Assembly (NCBI GenBank): GCA_965215825.1
Contig: CBDCEM010000003.1
Coordinates: 3,720,001-3,784,000 of the forward strand
DNA: 64,000 nucleotides
Direction: 5' to 3'
Source: JAWPMT01 sp965215825
GTDB taxonomy: Bacteria; Bacteroidota; Bacteroidia; Cytophagales; Cyclobacteriaceae
Shown here: positions 53,825 through 63,300 of the stretch, one piece after another
Layout: each line of letters starts with the position of its first letter
How positions within the stretch are numbered: the first letter of the stretch is position 1
Notes under the pieces: model-generated
Told to the model about the DNA's origin: nothing
The model's database searches: none
The model's input: the letters and a program-made list of their open reading frames with translations, nothing else
Position numbers and translations under genes: made by a program

Positions 53825-54931
53825 ATGGCAGAACCTCTAAAAAACGTATACAATCAGCAATTTCTGGAGGACTTTACCAGCGCCGTGACTCAAGTAGTCC
53901 CGTGCATGGATAAAGCCTCATTTATCAAAGCTGTTTTTGATGAAGCATGGCAAGAGATGGAACTGAAGCATCGCATGCGTCATCTGGCAATGACTTTACA
54001 CGGATTCCTGACAGACAACTATCCTGAGAATGCGTCATTACTGATCGGTATCGTTAAACAACTTCTAAACAATGGTCTTAAGGAGAATAGCTTTGAGTAC
54101 ATGTTTTTGCCAGACTATATCGAAGTATACGGGCTTGAACACTACGATGATTCCATACGTGCCATCGAATACATCACTCAATTCACAAGCTGTGAATTTG
54201 CAGTACGACCTTTCATCATCCGTTATCAGGATGAGATGGTGAAACAGCTGCAAAAATGGGCGCATCACCAACATCCCATGGTTAGACGACTTGCTTCAGA
54301 GGGAGCACGACCAAGACTACCCTGGGCTATGGCTATTCCAGCATTCAAAAAAAACCCCACATTTGTCATTCCTATTTTGGAACATTTGAAAAATGATGAG
54401 GCTGAAACGGTAAGAAGAAGTGTAGCGAATAATCTAAATGATATAGCTAAAGACAATCCCGAGGAGGTGATTAAATTGGCAAAACAATGGAAAGGTAAAA
54501 CCAAAGGCACAGACTGGGTCGTAAAACACGGTTGCAGAACATTACTAAAGCAGGGCAACCCCGAGGTAATGCAGTTATTCGGCTTCTCACCATTGGATGA
54601 TATTAAAATCATGAATTTCACCATTGAAACTCCCCGTGTGGCGATTGGTAATGATTTAACCTTCTCCTTCGATTTGCTCAATCAGCATGCCGATGCTCGC
54701 TTGATAAGATTAGAATATGGCATCTATTACATGAAATCTAATGGCACGCTTTCGAGAAAAGTCTTCAAAATAAGTGAAAAGGAATATGATGGAATGTCGA
54801 AGACACCCATCATACGAAATCAGCCATTTAAGGTGATCACAACAAGGGTACTATATCCAGGTACCCATCAGGTTTCGATCATCGTCAATGGACAGGAATT
54901 GGTCAAAGCGGACTTTGAGGTTCATGAATGA
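53825..54931 (+). CDS. alkC: AlkC-type DNA alkylation repair protein with Ig-like C-terminus
   Basis: 368 residues. The first 240 form HEAT-like helices of the AlkC/AlkD DNA glycosylase superfamily, which remove N3-alkylpurines without base flipping: 'CEFAVRPFIIRYQ', 'VRRLASEGARPRLPWAMAI', 'VRRSVANNLNDIAKDNP' and 'KHGCRTLLKQG'. Residues about 255-368 are an immunoglobulin-like beta sandwich ('LTFSFDLLNQHADARLIRLEYGIYYMKSNG') as described for AlkC. It is soluble and presumably repairs alkylated DNA; no ada or alkA gene is near. It is convergent with the DJ-1-like gene, 17 nt apart. Confidence 0.88.
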   Translation: MAEPLKNVYNQQFLEDFTSAVTQVVPCMDKASFIKAVFDEAWQEMELKHRMRHLAMTLHGFLTDNYPENASLLIGIVKQLLNNGLKENSFEYMFLPDYIEVYGLEHYDDSIRAIEYITQFTSCEFAVRPFIIRYQDEMVKQLQKWAHHQHPMVRRLASEGARPRLPWAMAIPAFKKNPTFVIPILEHLKNDEAETVRRSVANNLNDIAKDNPEEVIKLAKQWKGKTKGTDWVVKHGCRTLLKQGNPEVMQLFGFSPLDDIKIMNFTIETPRVAIGNDLTFSFDLLNQHADARLIRLEYGIYYMKSNGTLSRKVFKISEKEYDGMSKTPIIRNQPFKVITTRVLYPGTHQVSIIVNGQELVKADFEVHE

Positions 54932-54948
54932 AAAGGATTAATTTTCTC

Positions 54949-56043
54949 TTACCCCTCTGACTTCAGGGCATTCAATAACCCAATCAGGCCAAATGTTTTG
55001 CCCAATTTGCCTTGCATCACGGAAATCACGCCATGTACCGCCAGCAGCTCTCTATGTACAGGCTGGCCTGAGGCAATAAACTGCTTCGCCAATTCTTTGG
55101 CCTGATCTGTCCCGTCCTCTTCGTACGCTTTCAGTATATGAACTGAGATTTCTTCCGGAGTTTTTACTCGATTTTTAGGTTCATAACCCAACTGTCTAAC
55201 CATGGTTTCCGCCAGGGTCCATGTTGACCAGGGGTTTTGCCCGGTGATCAGGTTGTCATCCTGAACAACATTTTCAAGGTACATTGGGGCCTCCACGAAT
55301 TTGGCACCACGATTTCCCAATTGGTTTTCAAGCAAGAACGGGAAGATTTCTGGTGCGTCTGGTATCAGGAACAATTCCTCCTGATTAGTAAAACTGCTTA
55401 CATTCTTACCTTCAAGCAGGTATTCGCCATCGCCAAGTCGAACATTGACCAATGCCGCCGGGCCATGACAAACTGCTCCAATAACTTTGTTGGACGCATG
55501 GTATTGTGCTACCAGTTTTTGAATAAATGGATCATTGGGGAAGTCGAACATGGCCCCTTTTCCCCCCACAAAATAAACAGCCTCATAAGCTTCCGGAACC
55601 ACCTCGGAAAGTGGTAAAGTATGACTCACTTTTGATTGAGCAACCGGATCATTCAAAAAAGCGAAATCATAGCGATCTACGTCATCATCATCGATAACTA
55701 CCGGGGAGTCGCCTCCTTTTGGACTTGCTACATCTACTTCAAATCCATTGGCCATAAACACATAATAGGCCCTTGCCAATTCTGTCATCTCATAGCCCGT
55801 GGTTTTACCCTCCGGACCCATCGTAGCTGTACTTGTCACTACAGCAAGTATTTTTCCTCGATGGGCGACCGAATCTTTCGTCAGGTATGAAAGTTCCTCT
55901 GGTAGTGTAGACTCCATAGACGACCGATCCTGACGTGGGCCCGCCGTGACCAGACCGATAAACCAGTATCCAAACCCTGCTAGGGCCACAATCATAATCA
56001 GGATGGAAAGAAGGAATATTTTAAGTGCTTTTCTGAGTTTCAT
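54949..56043 (-). CDS. Membrane-anchored DJ-1/PfpI family protein
   Basis: 364 residues: one N-terminal TM helix (about residues 9-31), then a DJ-1/PfpI (type 1 glutamine amidotransferase-like) domain with the nucleophile Cys in 'IGAVCHGPAALV' and the helper Asp/Glu region 'GGKGAMFDFPNDP'. An extra 110-residue C-terminal tail ends 'MQGKLGKTFGLIGLLNALKSEG'. Membrane-anchored DJ-1 proteins with this layout occur in Bacteroidota; soluble relatives act as glyoxalase-III or Hsp31-type chaperones, so detoxification of glyoxals outside the membrane is one possibility. Not proved by sequence. Confidence 0.86.
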   Translation of the reverse strand: MKLRKALKIFLLSILIMIVALAGFGYWFIGLVTAGPRQDRSSMESTLPEELSYLTKDSVAHRGKILAVVTSTATMGPEGKTTGYEMTELARAYYVFMANGFEVDVASPKGGDSPVVIDDDDVDRYDFAFLNDPVAQSKVSHTLPLSEVVPEAYEAVYFVGGKGAMFDFPNDPFIQKLVAQYHASNKVIGAVCHGPAALVNVRLGDGEYLLEGKNVSSFTNQEELFLIPDAPEIFPFLLENQLGNRGAKFVEAPMYLENVVQDDNLITGQNPWSTWTLAETMVRQLGYEPKNRVKTPEEISVHILKAYEEDGTDQAKELAKQFIASGQPVHRELLAVHGVISVMQGKLGKTFGLIGLLNALKSEG

Positions 56044-56167
56044 ATTAATGGATTTTATGGATGATGGATTTTCCGGTCTTTTGTTACATCCGCATGAAAA
56101 TTCTCTCTCCAGAGTGAGCCCTCAGGATATTTTAATCAAAAGCTCCATTTTCACGTAAATCCTTGAT

Positions 56168-56554
56168 ATGAATACAAAATTGATCATGTGGGCTTCCGCG
56201 CTCATTTTAGGCCTATTTGGATTGATCTTGTCCTTTTTGCCTCAAGAGATTTCATCGACCCTTGCTATGCAAACTGATGCGATTGTTCTGCAGCTACTTG
56301 GAGCGGTATATTTCGGATTTGCCTTCCTTAACTGGATGAACAAAAACAAGGTACTTGGGGGCATCTATGGGAGACCTATAGTCATGGCCAATTTCATCCA
56401 CTTTCTAATGGGGGCTTTAGCGTTGATCAAATTCATTACAAAAGGATCTGATTCAACCACGCTGCTGATCATTACCGTAGTTTATGTCCTATTTGGCCTT
56501 GTCTTTGCCTTTATGGCCTTTACTCATCCAAACCTGAAAGGTGCTGAGGATTGA
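56168..56554 (+). CDS. Small four-helix membrane protein
   Basis: 128 residues with four TM helices (about 4-22, 38-55, 75-92, 98-118) and a short charged end. There are no conserved catalytic residues and I do not recognise a family; it resembles small Bacteroidota hypothetical membrane proteins. It starts about 120 nt after the start of the divergent DJ-1-like gene and is convergent with the ceramidase gene (34 nt apart). It is probably an integral inner-membrane protein. Confidence 0.75.
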   Translation: MNTKLIMWASALILGLFGLILSFLPQEISSTLAMQTDAIVLQLLGAVYFGFAFLNWMNKNKVLGGIYGRPIVMANFIHFLMGALALIKFITKGSDSTTLLIITVVYVLFGLVFAFMAFTHPNLKGAED

Positions 56555-56588
56555 TTAGCAAGCAGTTTAACCTGATCACCCAATGTCC

Positions 56589-57464
56589 CTAAATTGTTTC
56601 GAATTCTAGTTTTTCTCCCATGATCTCCTGTTCTACCCAAAACACATATCCTATGCCGATGGCCGAAATTACATGCCAGATACCATGTGCCTGAATGATT
56701 GAATTTTCGCCAAATATTTCGCCAAAGCGCCCATCTAATTGGCGGAACGCCTCTGCCACCGCAAAAATGACCATACTGATAAGGATCTTAAACTTCAACT
56801 GCCGCGTATCACTTCGAATGAATAGTGGAGTCAGGATAATGATCCCAATGGTGACCAATGCTACCATGTCTCCCTTTACCTCTCGAAGGTAGAACTGCAT
56901 GATGATCAACGCCACAGTCAGTAGGATAACCAGTAAATCATTCTGCTTTCTAAACAACATCTGGATAGCGTGTGCGCCCAACAAGCCAAATACCAGGAAG
57001 ATGCCCAACATATCCGCCAATTGACCTGTTGCGGACCCTCCCGCGTGGAATAGGCCACTACCAAACCCTAAAGCAAGCGTAAAGACACTGAAGAGTGTGG
57101 TGATGGAACTTGTCCGAATGCGCTGAGCAAAAGGCAACAACGCAATGACCAGATAAACCAAATTGGTCCAGGTATCTACAGGTGCGATCGGTACGGCAAT
57201 GGCATTACCTTTCTTATTTTCATATGCACGTCTGTCACTACAAACCTCTTCCTTACTGATACCTTCTTCCCCTATTGCGGCTTCCACGCACTCCGTTCCA
57301 TTTTCACAGTATCCACAGCAATACCCTTGCAAGCGAGGAGTTGATCCATTGGGATACCCGACTTGAATAGCAGCATAGAGTGAAAGAAATGCAAGTGAGG
57401 TTGCTACAGCAAGGAAAATGAGAATTCTTTTTTTGAATTCAAGTTTTAGAAAAGTGTGCATCAT
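56589..57464 (-). CDS. Ceramidase-family (CREST) membrane hydrolase
   Basis: 291 residues with about seven or eight TM helices. It carries the CREST metal/catalytic set: 'GFGSGLFHAGGSATGQLADMLG' (Ser, His and Asp) and the C-terminal pair of His in 'QAHGIWHVISAIG', as in alkaline ceramidases and Per1. The first loop after helix 1 is a Cys-rich insert with five Cys ('GYCCGYCENGTEC...EVCSDR', residues about 48-80), presumably exposed and disulfide-bonded. The activity would be amide cleavage of a ceramide-like lipid, or of sphingolipids known in some Bacteroidota. A second ATG (57461) could start it. Confidence 0.85.
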   Translation of the reverse strand: MMHTFLKLEFKKRILIFLAVATSLAFLSLYAAIQVGYPNGSTPRLQGYCCGYCENGTECVEAAIGEEGISKEEVCSDRRAYENKKGNAIAVPIAPVDTWTNLVYLVIALLPFAQRIRTSSITTLFSVFTLALGFGSGLFHAGGSATGQLADMLGIFLVFGLLGAHAIQMLFRKQNDLLVILLTVALIIMQFYLREVKGDMVALVTIGIIILTPLFIRSDTRQLKFKILISMVIFAVAEAFRQLDGRFGEIFGENSIIQAHGIWHVISAIGIGYVFWVEQEIMGEKLEFETI

Positions 57465-57673
57465 AAGGGTCTATTCTGGCTCCCGTGTAAGCTGGTTCCT
57501 CCATACACGTTACTTTCCAAGGTAGTTGTTTCTCATGGAAATTTCAATTAGAAGTATGTGCTACCCTATTCTCACTGTGAAAATAAAAGATTGCTTCAGT
57601 CAAGATGAAAGCGAGTTGTTCAGGTAATAATTTGAAATGAGCCGAAGGAACCGGATGTATGAACCTTAATCCT

Positions 57674-59254
57674 TTATTTAGAAAGCCTGATAAAAAGACT
57701 TCCTTGTGCCTGTAGCGCATTTAACCGGTTTTCCAATAAGTCCAGTTTGCCACCGCCAAAAGATTGATTGACTTTCAACTCTGCAAACAATTTCGAATTG
57801 AGATGAAACTGAGCCCCTGCTCCCGCTCCGAAAGCCGGAAACGAGAGGGCACTATTCTCATTGGTAAATGCTGGATTCAGGTCTTCTCCTGAATTGGTTT
57901 CCACTTTATATGATTCCCGTAGCAACGACCTCACTCGTAAAGAAACTCCTAAAAACGGGTTAATCTTTCTTCCTGGCAGCACATAAAACCGAGCTTCTAT
58001 TGGGATGTCCATCCAGGTCAGGTAAGTCTTGATCTCCTTGATATCTTCCGTTTCAAACTCTTCAAAAACTGAAAAATCAAAATTCTCAATATCATAAGTC
58101 TCTACCTCTGTCGACTGATATTCAGCGCCAAGAATAACACCGATACGGTTACCAATTCTACGTTCCACACCCGCTTGAAAAACAGTTGTCGAGGGATTTG
58201 ATGAATTGATGCTTGCGATACCTGTACCACCTCCGGCTTGTAACCACCAGCTAACCGGCTTCTTTTCTTTCCTAACGACAGGTGGCATTACTTCCACGGG
58301 CTCTTGCTCAAGATTCAGGGTATCATTTCTATCCGGAAGCGTACTCAGTAAAAAATCGTTGCGGTCCAAAGTTCTATCAAACACACTATCAAGTCCCAGG
58401 CTTCGAATAGAACGATTCGCCACTTCAGGTTCACTTCTGGAAAAGTTAGCAATCATCTCTGTTTGCTCCTCTTCCGTCATGTCTATCAATTCCGCTTTTA
58501 AAACGTCCGATTCCGGCATGGTTAATTGGTCTTCTTCCGGCGTATCAGGGTCATTCCCCAAAAGGATATTAGTCAACTTTCTAGCATTATCCTCGTTCGC
58601 CGCCAGGTCCAATAATACGGCAGTTAAATCCGTTTTGGTGGGTTTGGTAACCTCCGATACTGTTTCCTGGGAATCATTCGTAATAAGTGGCTGACTTTCT
58701 TCGATTGAGGCAAAAGCATCATTAACTGGAAGTTCTTCACTAATATCCAATTGCTTCAGGATTGCCGTCCGAAAGGCGGGATCTTCCTCAATGGCCTTCG
58801 TTAGATCATCCAGAAGCTGATTGACCAAACGTTGAGATTCCTGTGGATTCAATTGAAAACCTGCTTGTTGCTGATCAGCTTGCACCGAAGATTGGGTAGC
58901 AAATTGCTCGTGTACTGCTTTACGGGTGTAATGTTGCAGACTATCCCAATACAAGGTGTCGTATTTGTATAGAATCTCCTGATTTTGATTTCCTAACTTG
59001 ATCAATTCATGCTGAACGGAAGTAAGCGTATCATTTAAAAGATAGGTTCGGTAGATCAGAAAAATGGTGGTGATCATGAATATCACACTCGCTGCCGTGG
59101 CAATTTTTGTTGCCGTAGAAATTCCACTTAATCCTCCCGGAGGTTGAGGCATACTGTCCAGCATGCGACTCATTTCGGAGGCGCTTGGTCCTGAAGGATC
59201 AATGTGATCTTCCAGTTTGTTTTTGATGATATCGTCGAACAGCGAATTATCCAT
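57674..59254 (-). CDS. Single-TM protein with C-terminal outer-membrane barrel; probable anti-sigma partner
   Basis: 526 residues. An N-terminal cytoplasmic part (1-47), one TM helix (about 48-68), a long acidic, helix-rich periplasmic linker (about 70-330) and a C-terminal beta-barrel domain (about 335-526, 'SWWLQAGGGTGIASIN' to 'LFIRLSK') of the Bacteroidota outer-membrane kind. The gene overlaps the ECF sigma gene by 8 nt and is surely co-translated with it. This location is that of an anti-sigma factor, and the topology would tie an outer-membrane barrel directly to the cytoplasm. The first 47 residues show no classic anti-sigma zinc motif, so the inhibitory role is inference. Confidence 0.82.
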   Translation of the reverse strand: MDNSLFDDIIKNKLEDHIDPSGPSASEMSRMLDSMPQPPGGLSGISTATKIATAASVIFMITTIFLIYRTYLLNDTLTSVQHELIKLGNQNQEILYKYDTLYWDSLQHYTRKAVHEQFATQSSVQADQQQAGFQLNPQESQRLVNQLLDDLTKAIEEDPAFRTAILKQLDISEELPVNDAFASIEESQPLITNDSQETVSEVTKPTKTDLTAVLLDLAANEDNARKLTNILLGNDPDTPEEDQLTMPESDVLKAELIDMTEEEQTEMIANFSRSEPEVANRSIRSLGLDSVFDRTLDRNDFLLSTLPDRNDTLNLEQEPVEVMPPVVRKEKKPVSWWLQAGGGTGIASINSSNPSTTVFQAGVERRIGNRIGVILGAEYQSTEVETYDIENFDFSVFEEFETEDIKEIKTYLTWMDIPIEARFYVLPGRKINPFLGVSLRVRSLLRESYKVETNSGEDLNPAFTNENSALSFPAFGAGAGAQFHLNSKLFAELKVNQSFGGGKLDLLENRLNALQAQGSLFIRLSK

Positions 59255-59813
59255 TGCCCATCAACTTAGGTGTCTCCAATTGTAACAGTATCCCCTGAAG
59301 CTTAACCCTGGCCTTTGAAAGGTTGGATTTAGACGTTCCTACACTGATGTTTAGCTTCTGGGCAATTTCCTCATGTTTGTAACCCTCCACAGCATTAAGG
59401 GTAAAAACCATTCGATAAGCAGGTGGCAACAACTTTATTGCTTCGTATATATCTTCTGCAGATAACTTTGAAAGTGAATCCTCCGACATGTCTACAGCAT
59501 CATGCTCAACAATGTCCATGTGGACTCCCCTGCTCATCTCCTTCCGGTGATAGTCTATGGCCGTATTCACGATTATTCTTCTAAGCCAGGGTTTGAACGA
59601 ATCCTCTCCGGTCACCGAAGTAAGTTTAGCAAACGCTTTGATAAAGCCATCATGCACTACTTCTTTGGCCACTTCGCGGGAATCACAAAACCTTAATGCG
59701 ACACTCATGGTGTACCCATAAAATTGCTCATAGAGCTCAAACTGGCTTTTTTGATCGCCTTTTTGAGCTTTTTTCAGCAGTTTTTTGAGGTTCGATGATT
59801 TTCGCAAAGTCAT
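59247..59813 (-). CDS. ECF RNA polymerase sigma factor
   Basis: 188 residues. Region 2 is at about 22-90 ('LYEQFYGYTMSVALRFCDSREVAKEVVHDGFIKAFAKL' with core-binding and -10 recognition) and region 4 at about 125-175 ('LPPAYRMVFTLNAVEGYKHEEIAQKLNISVGTSKSNLSKAR', an HTH). It belongs to the ECF class common in Bacteroidota without a TonB-linked FecR partner; the neighbour here is the TM/barrel protein. It directs RNA polymerase to a small regulon, which may include its own promoter. Its leader holds two hairpins. Confidence 0.94.
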   Translation of the reverse strand: MTLRKSSNLKKLLKKAQKGDQKSQFELYEQFYGYTMSVALRFCDSREVAKEVVHDGFIKAFAKLTSVTGEDSFKPWLRRIIVNTAIDYHRKEMSRGVHMDIVEHDAVDMSEDSLSKLSAEDIYEAIKLLPPAYRMVFTLNAVEGYKHEEIAQKLNISVGTSKSNLSKARVKLQGILLQLETPKLMGNG

Positions 59814-59820
59814 TAATCGA

Positions 59821-59868
59821 GATTACAATAATTCGATGCAGCAACTTGTAATCGTGAAAACCTTCACG
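59821..59868 (-). other. Two hairpins in the sigma-gene leader
   Basis: GATTACAA (59821-59828)/TTGTAATC (59846-59853), 8 bp, 17-nt loop, ending 7 nt before the ATG at 59813; and CGTGAA (59853-59858)/TTCACG (59863-59868), loop AACC. The first could mask or expose the ribosome site, or be an operator. Confidence 0.6.
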
Positions 59869-59918
59869 GACAAGTCACCAAATCCAGGTAAAGATATCTA
59901 TCCTTAAGAACTGTCAGG

Positions 59919-59926
59919 CAAAAGTA
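59919..59926 (-). promoter_or_regulatory. -7 box TACTTTTG of the sigma gene
   Basis: Exact TAnnTTTG on the minus strand, about 105 nt before the ATG. It lies within the run-out of the preceding hairpin (59928-59953). Confidence 0.5.
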
Positions 59927-59927
59927 A

Positions 59928-59953
59928 AGGGGGTGCTTATGTGCCACCCCTCC
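59928..59953 (-). terminator. GC-rich hairpin, probable end of the small upstream transcript
   Basis: GGGGTG (59930-59935) pairs with CACCCC (59945-59950). On the minus strand it is followed by CTTTACTTTTG, a T-rich run, and lies 18 nt after the stop of the 40-codon frame. Confidence 0.5.
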
Positions 59954-59971
59954 CCTCTTGAAAAATCCTGA

Positions 59972-60094
59972 CTAGCACAAAATGGGATCTTCCAAAAATC
60001 TTTGTTTATCTCGAATAACTTTTCTTTCTAATGGTTCAGTTAAGCGCTTTTTACGCTCAACCCCTGCTTCAATTTGGTTTAATAATATGTTCAT
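59972..60094 (-). CDS. Candidate 40-residue small protein
   Basis: An ATG at 60094 opens a 40-codon frame, MNILLNQIEAGVERKKRLTE..., rich in charged residues and likely one amphipathic helix, ending ...FLEDPILC. A hairpin with T-rich run-out follows its stop, which supports a small transcript. I recognise no family, and a 40-codon open frame can occur by chance. It lies just upstream of the sigma gene promoter. Confidence 0.3.
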   Translation of the reverse strand: MNILLNQIEAGVERKKRLTEPLERKVIRDKQRFLEDPILC

Positions 60095-60394
60095 TGTGCT
60101 AGTCTTTGTTCCTAAAAAACATCGCCTAGACGGCTGACATTGAGAAAGGGTTGCCTCTGGTAATGAAAAAAGCTACATTTTCATACATATGGACGATTTA
60201 GATCAGTTTGAGGAAGGATATCTCTTAGATACGTAGCATGGTAAGCAGCTAAGTAAGTCAAATAGTCAACATCGTAGACAAAGTGTTACTAATCTCCATC
60301 TGTAAGGCCTGTCAATAATTTATCACCTCAGGCAACCGTTTGTACTCCACGAACGTCCGGGCAGCAAATCATCTTTTGATCCGACGTAGGTGAT
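60095..60394. other. Intergenic leader of ccsBA
   Basis: No gene seen. GGTTGCCT (60149-60156) and AGGCAACC (60330-60337) form an 8-bp inverted repeat enclosing about 170 nt, which could close a structured leader. The rest has no clear promoter; ATCTTTTG before the ATG is only a partial match. Confidence 0.5.
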
Positions 60395-63300
60395 ATGAAT
60401 AAAATTTTGAAAAAACTAGCATCCATTGGCCTCCGCCTGGTCGATACCCGTGCAGCAGGAGCTTACATTCTTCTATTCGCCATCAGTATAGGCGCCGCTA
60501 CTTTCATAGAAAATGATTTTGGCACCAGTGCAGCTCAAAAAGTAGTGTACCAATCCTGGTGGTTTACCCTACTACTGGCATTATTTGGCTCGAGTATCCT
60601 GGTAAACATCGCCAAATTTCGAATGATCCAACAGCGTAAATGGGCTTTATTGACTTTTCATTTAGCGATGATTGTCATCCTGATCGGCGCAGGCGTAACT
60701 CGTTATTTCGGTTTCGAGGGGATTATGCACATCCGTGAAAATGAATCAGCGAACACTTTTCTTTCATCCGAAACTTATCTCCAGTTCAAAGTCCAAAAGA
60801 GTGATCAACTTTATCAATTCGACGAACAGGTATTATTTGCTTCCTTGGGAGATAATGAATGGGAAGAGCAATTCCTTCTCGGTACAGATCTGATAGAGGT
60901 AAAAGTTGAGGAGTTCATCCCTAACCCTCAACAAGTGCTGTCTCCGGACCCGGAAGGTAAGCCTACATTGAAAGTGGTTTTTGGCGGGGGCAATGGGCGA
61001 GAAGAATACTTCATTGCTCAAGGGGAAGCGAAACGCATTAAAAACCTGATCTTCAATTTCAGAGGTGATTTCAGAGACGGAGCCATCAACATTAAGCTCG
61101 ACGGAGATCAATTGAAGATTCAATCCGATGAGACCCTCACACAAATGGTGATGGCCACGCAACAAAGAGACACGATCATCGCTGATGGCACCTGGAGCCC
61201 GCTCATGTTACGGTCACTTTACACAGCAAACTCCGGTCGATTTGTATTTGGTGACTATCACCCGCAAAGTAAGGTGGGTATCGTTTCGACAAATCCAAAG
61301 GTTAAAAGAGAAAGTCTTACCGCCCTGAAGCTGGATGTTTCAGTAAATGGGGATGCCAAAACCATGTACGTCTATGGCCAAAAAGGCATGCCCGGAAGAG
61401 TAATCCAATCGCAACTTTCCAACGTAGTTGTGGGTATTTCCTACGGATCCAAACCCGTCGAGCTTCCCTTTGCGATCCAACTACACGATTTTCAAATGGA
61501 GCGTTATCCAGGCACGGACAATGCTGCCTCTTACGCCAGTGAAGTCCAGTTGATCGATCAAAATAATGGAACATCATATGACTATCGGATTTATATGAAT
61601 CACATCCTGGACTATGGAGGATATCGATTCTTCCAAAGTTCTTTTGATCGTGATGAATTGGGTACTTACCTCAGTGTTAACTACGATTGGTGGGGGACCT
61701 GGATTTCGTATATCGGTTATTTCATGCTTACACTAGGTATGGTACTGGCACTATTTAGCAAAAAAGGTCGATTTTATCATGTCCAGCAAAGTCTGAAAAA
61801 AATGCGTCAGACCGGAATCGCAGCGATCATCCTAATACTGCTTCCTAATTTAGGAACAGCACAAAAAGTCATTGATCAGGCGGCAAATCAAACCTTTATA
61901 AACTCAGATCACGCAGCGCAATTCAGCAAGGTCGTCGTACAAGATCATCGCGGCAGAATGAAGCCCATGCATACGCTTTCGCGTGAGATCATGCGAAAAG
62001 TAGTTCGCAAAGAAAGTGTACTGGGGCTCAGTGCTGATCAAGTCATATTGGGCATGTTCGCTAATCGAAGAGATTGGCTGCATGTACCGCTGATCAAACT
62101 GGGGAAACACCCAAAAATCAAAGAAAAGTTAGGTATAGAAGGCTCCAGAGCTAGATACAGCGATTTTTTCACAAAGGAAGGTGCATATAAATTCCGTGAT
62201 GAAGTCCGAAGAGTTTACAGTCTCGAACCTATAGACAGGGGCACCTATGAAAAAGAATTGCTAAAGATCGACGAGCGAGTCAACATTCTCAACATGGTAT
62301 TTTCCGGCAGAATGTTCAGACTGGTACCTCTTGCCGGCGATGAGAACAATGAATGGACATCACTGGTCAGTTCTCATCAGGGACACGACCACAACTCGGC
62401 GGCAGACCTTACTGTGGCCAAACGTTTTTTCGATTCCTATCGCAGCGCACTTGCACAATCGCTCCAATCGGGAGATTATTCCAAGCCTAACCAACTACTA
62501 AGGGAGTTGAGTGCCTATCAACAAGATGTTGGAGCCGCAGTTCGTCCTTCAGAAGCCATGATCAATTTGGAGATCATGCTAAACAAGATGAATGTATTCA
62601 ATCGCCTGGCAGGGGTCTATGCCTTTTTCGGGCTGATATTTCTCTTCTTTTTGTTCTTTACCGTCTTCAAACCTCAGGTCAAACTAAAATGGGCCTATCG
62701 CATTGTCTTTGGCGCATTGATACTGAGTTTCCTTTTTCACACGACAGGATTAGGATTGCGATGGTACGTTTCCGGCCGGGCTCCCTGGAGTAATGGATAT
62801 GAATCCATGATCTATATCGCCTGGACCACCATGCTCGCTGGTGTACTTTTCACCCGCAAATCATGGGGTGGACTTGCTGCAACGTCCGTTCTCGCTGCCA
62901 CGGTATTATTGGTGGCTCTGCTTAGTCACATGGATCCAGAAATCACACCCCTGGTCCCTGTCTTGAAATCATACTGGCTGACCATCCATGTTTCTCTTGA
63001 GGCGGGTTCCTATGGTTTCCTCATGCTGGGAGCAGTGATAGGTATCATTAACCTGATTCTGTTCATGTTCCTCACTCCTCAAAACAAAGACCGGGTCAAT
63101 CGAAAAGTAAAGGAAATGTCATATTTAAGCGAGTTGACACTCATTGGTGGTATGATCATGATCGCTACGGGAACGTACCTTGGAGGAATCTGGGCCAATG
63201 AGAGTTGGGGCCGCTATTGGGGTTGGGACGCTAAAGAAACCTGGGCTCTGGTCACCATCCTGGTGTATGCATTTATTCTTCACATGCGCATTATCCCGAA

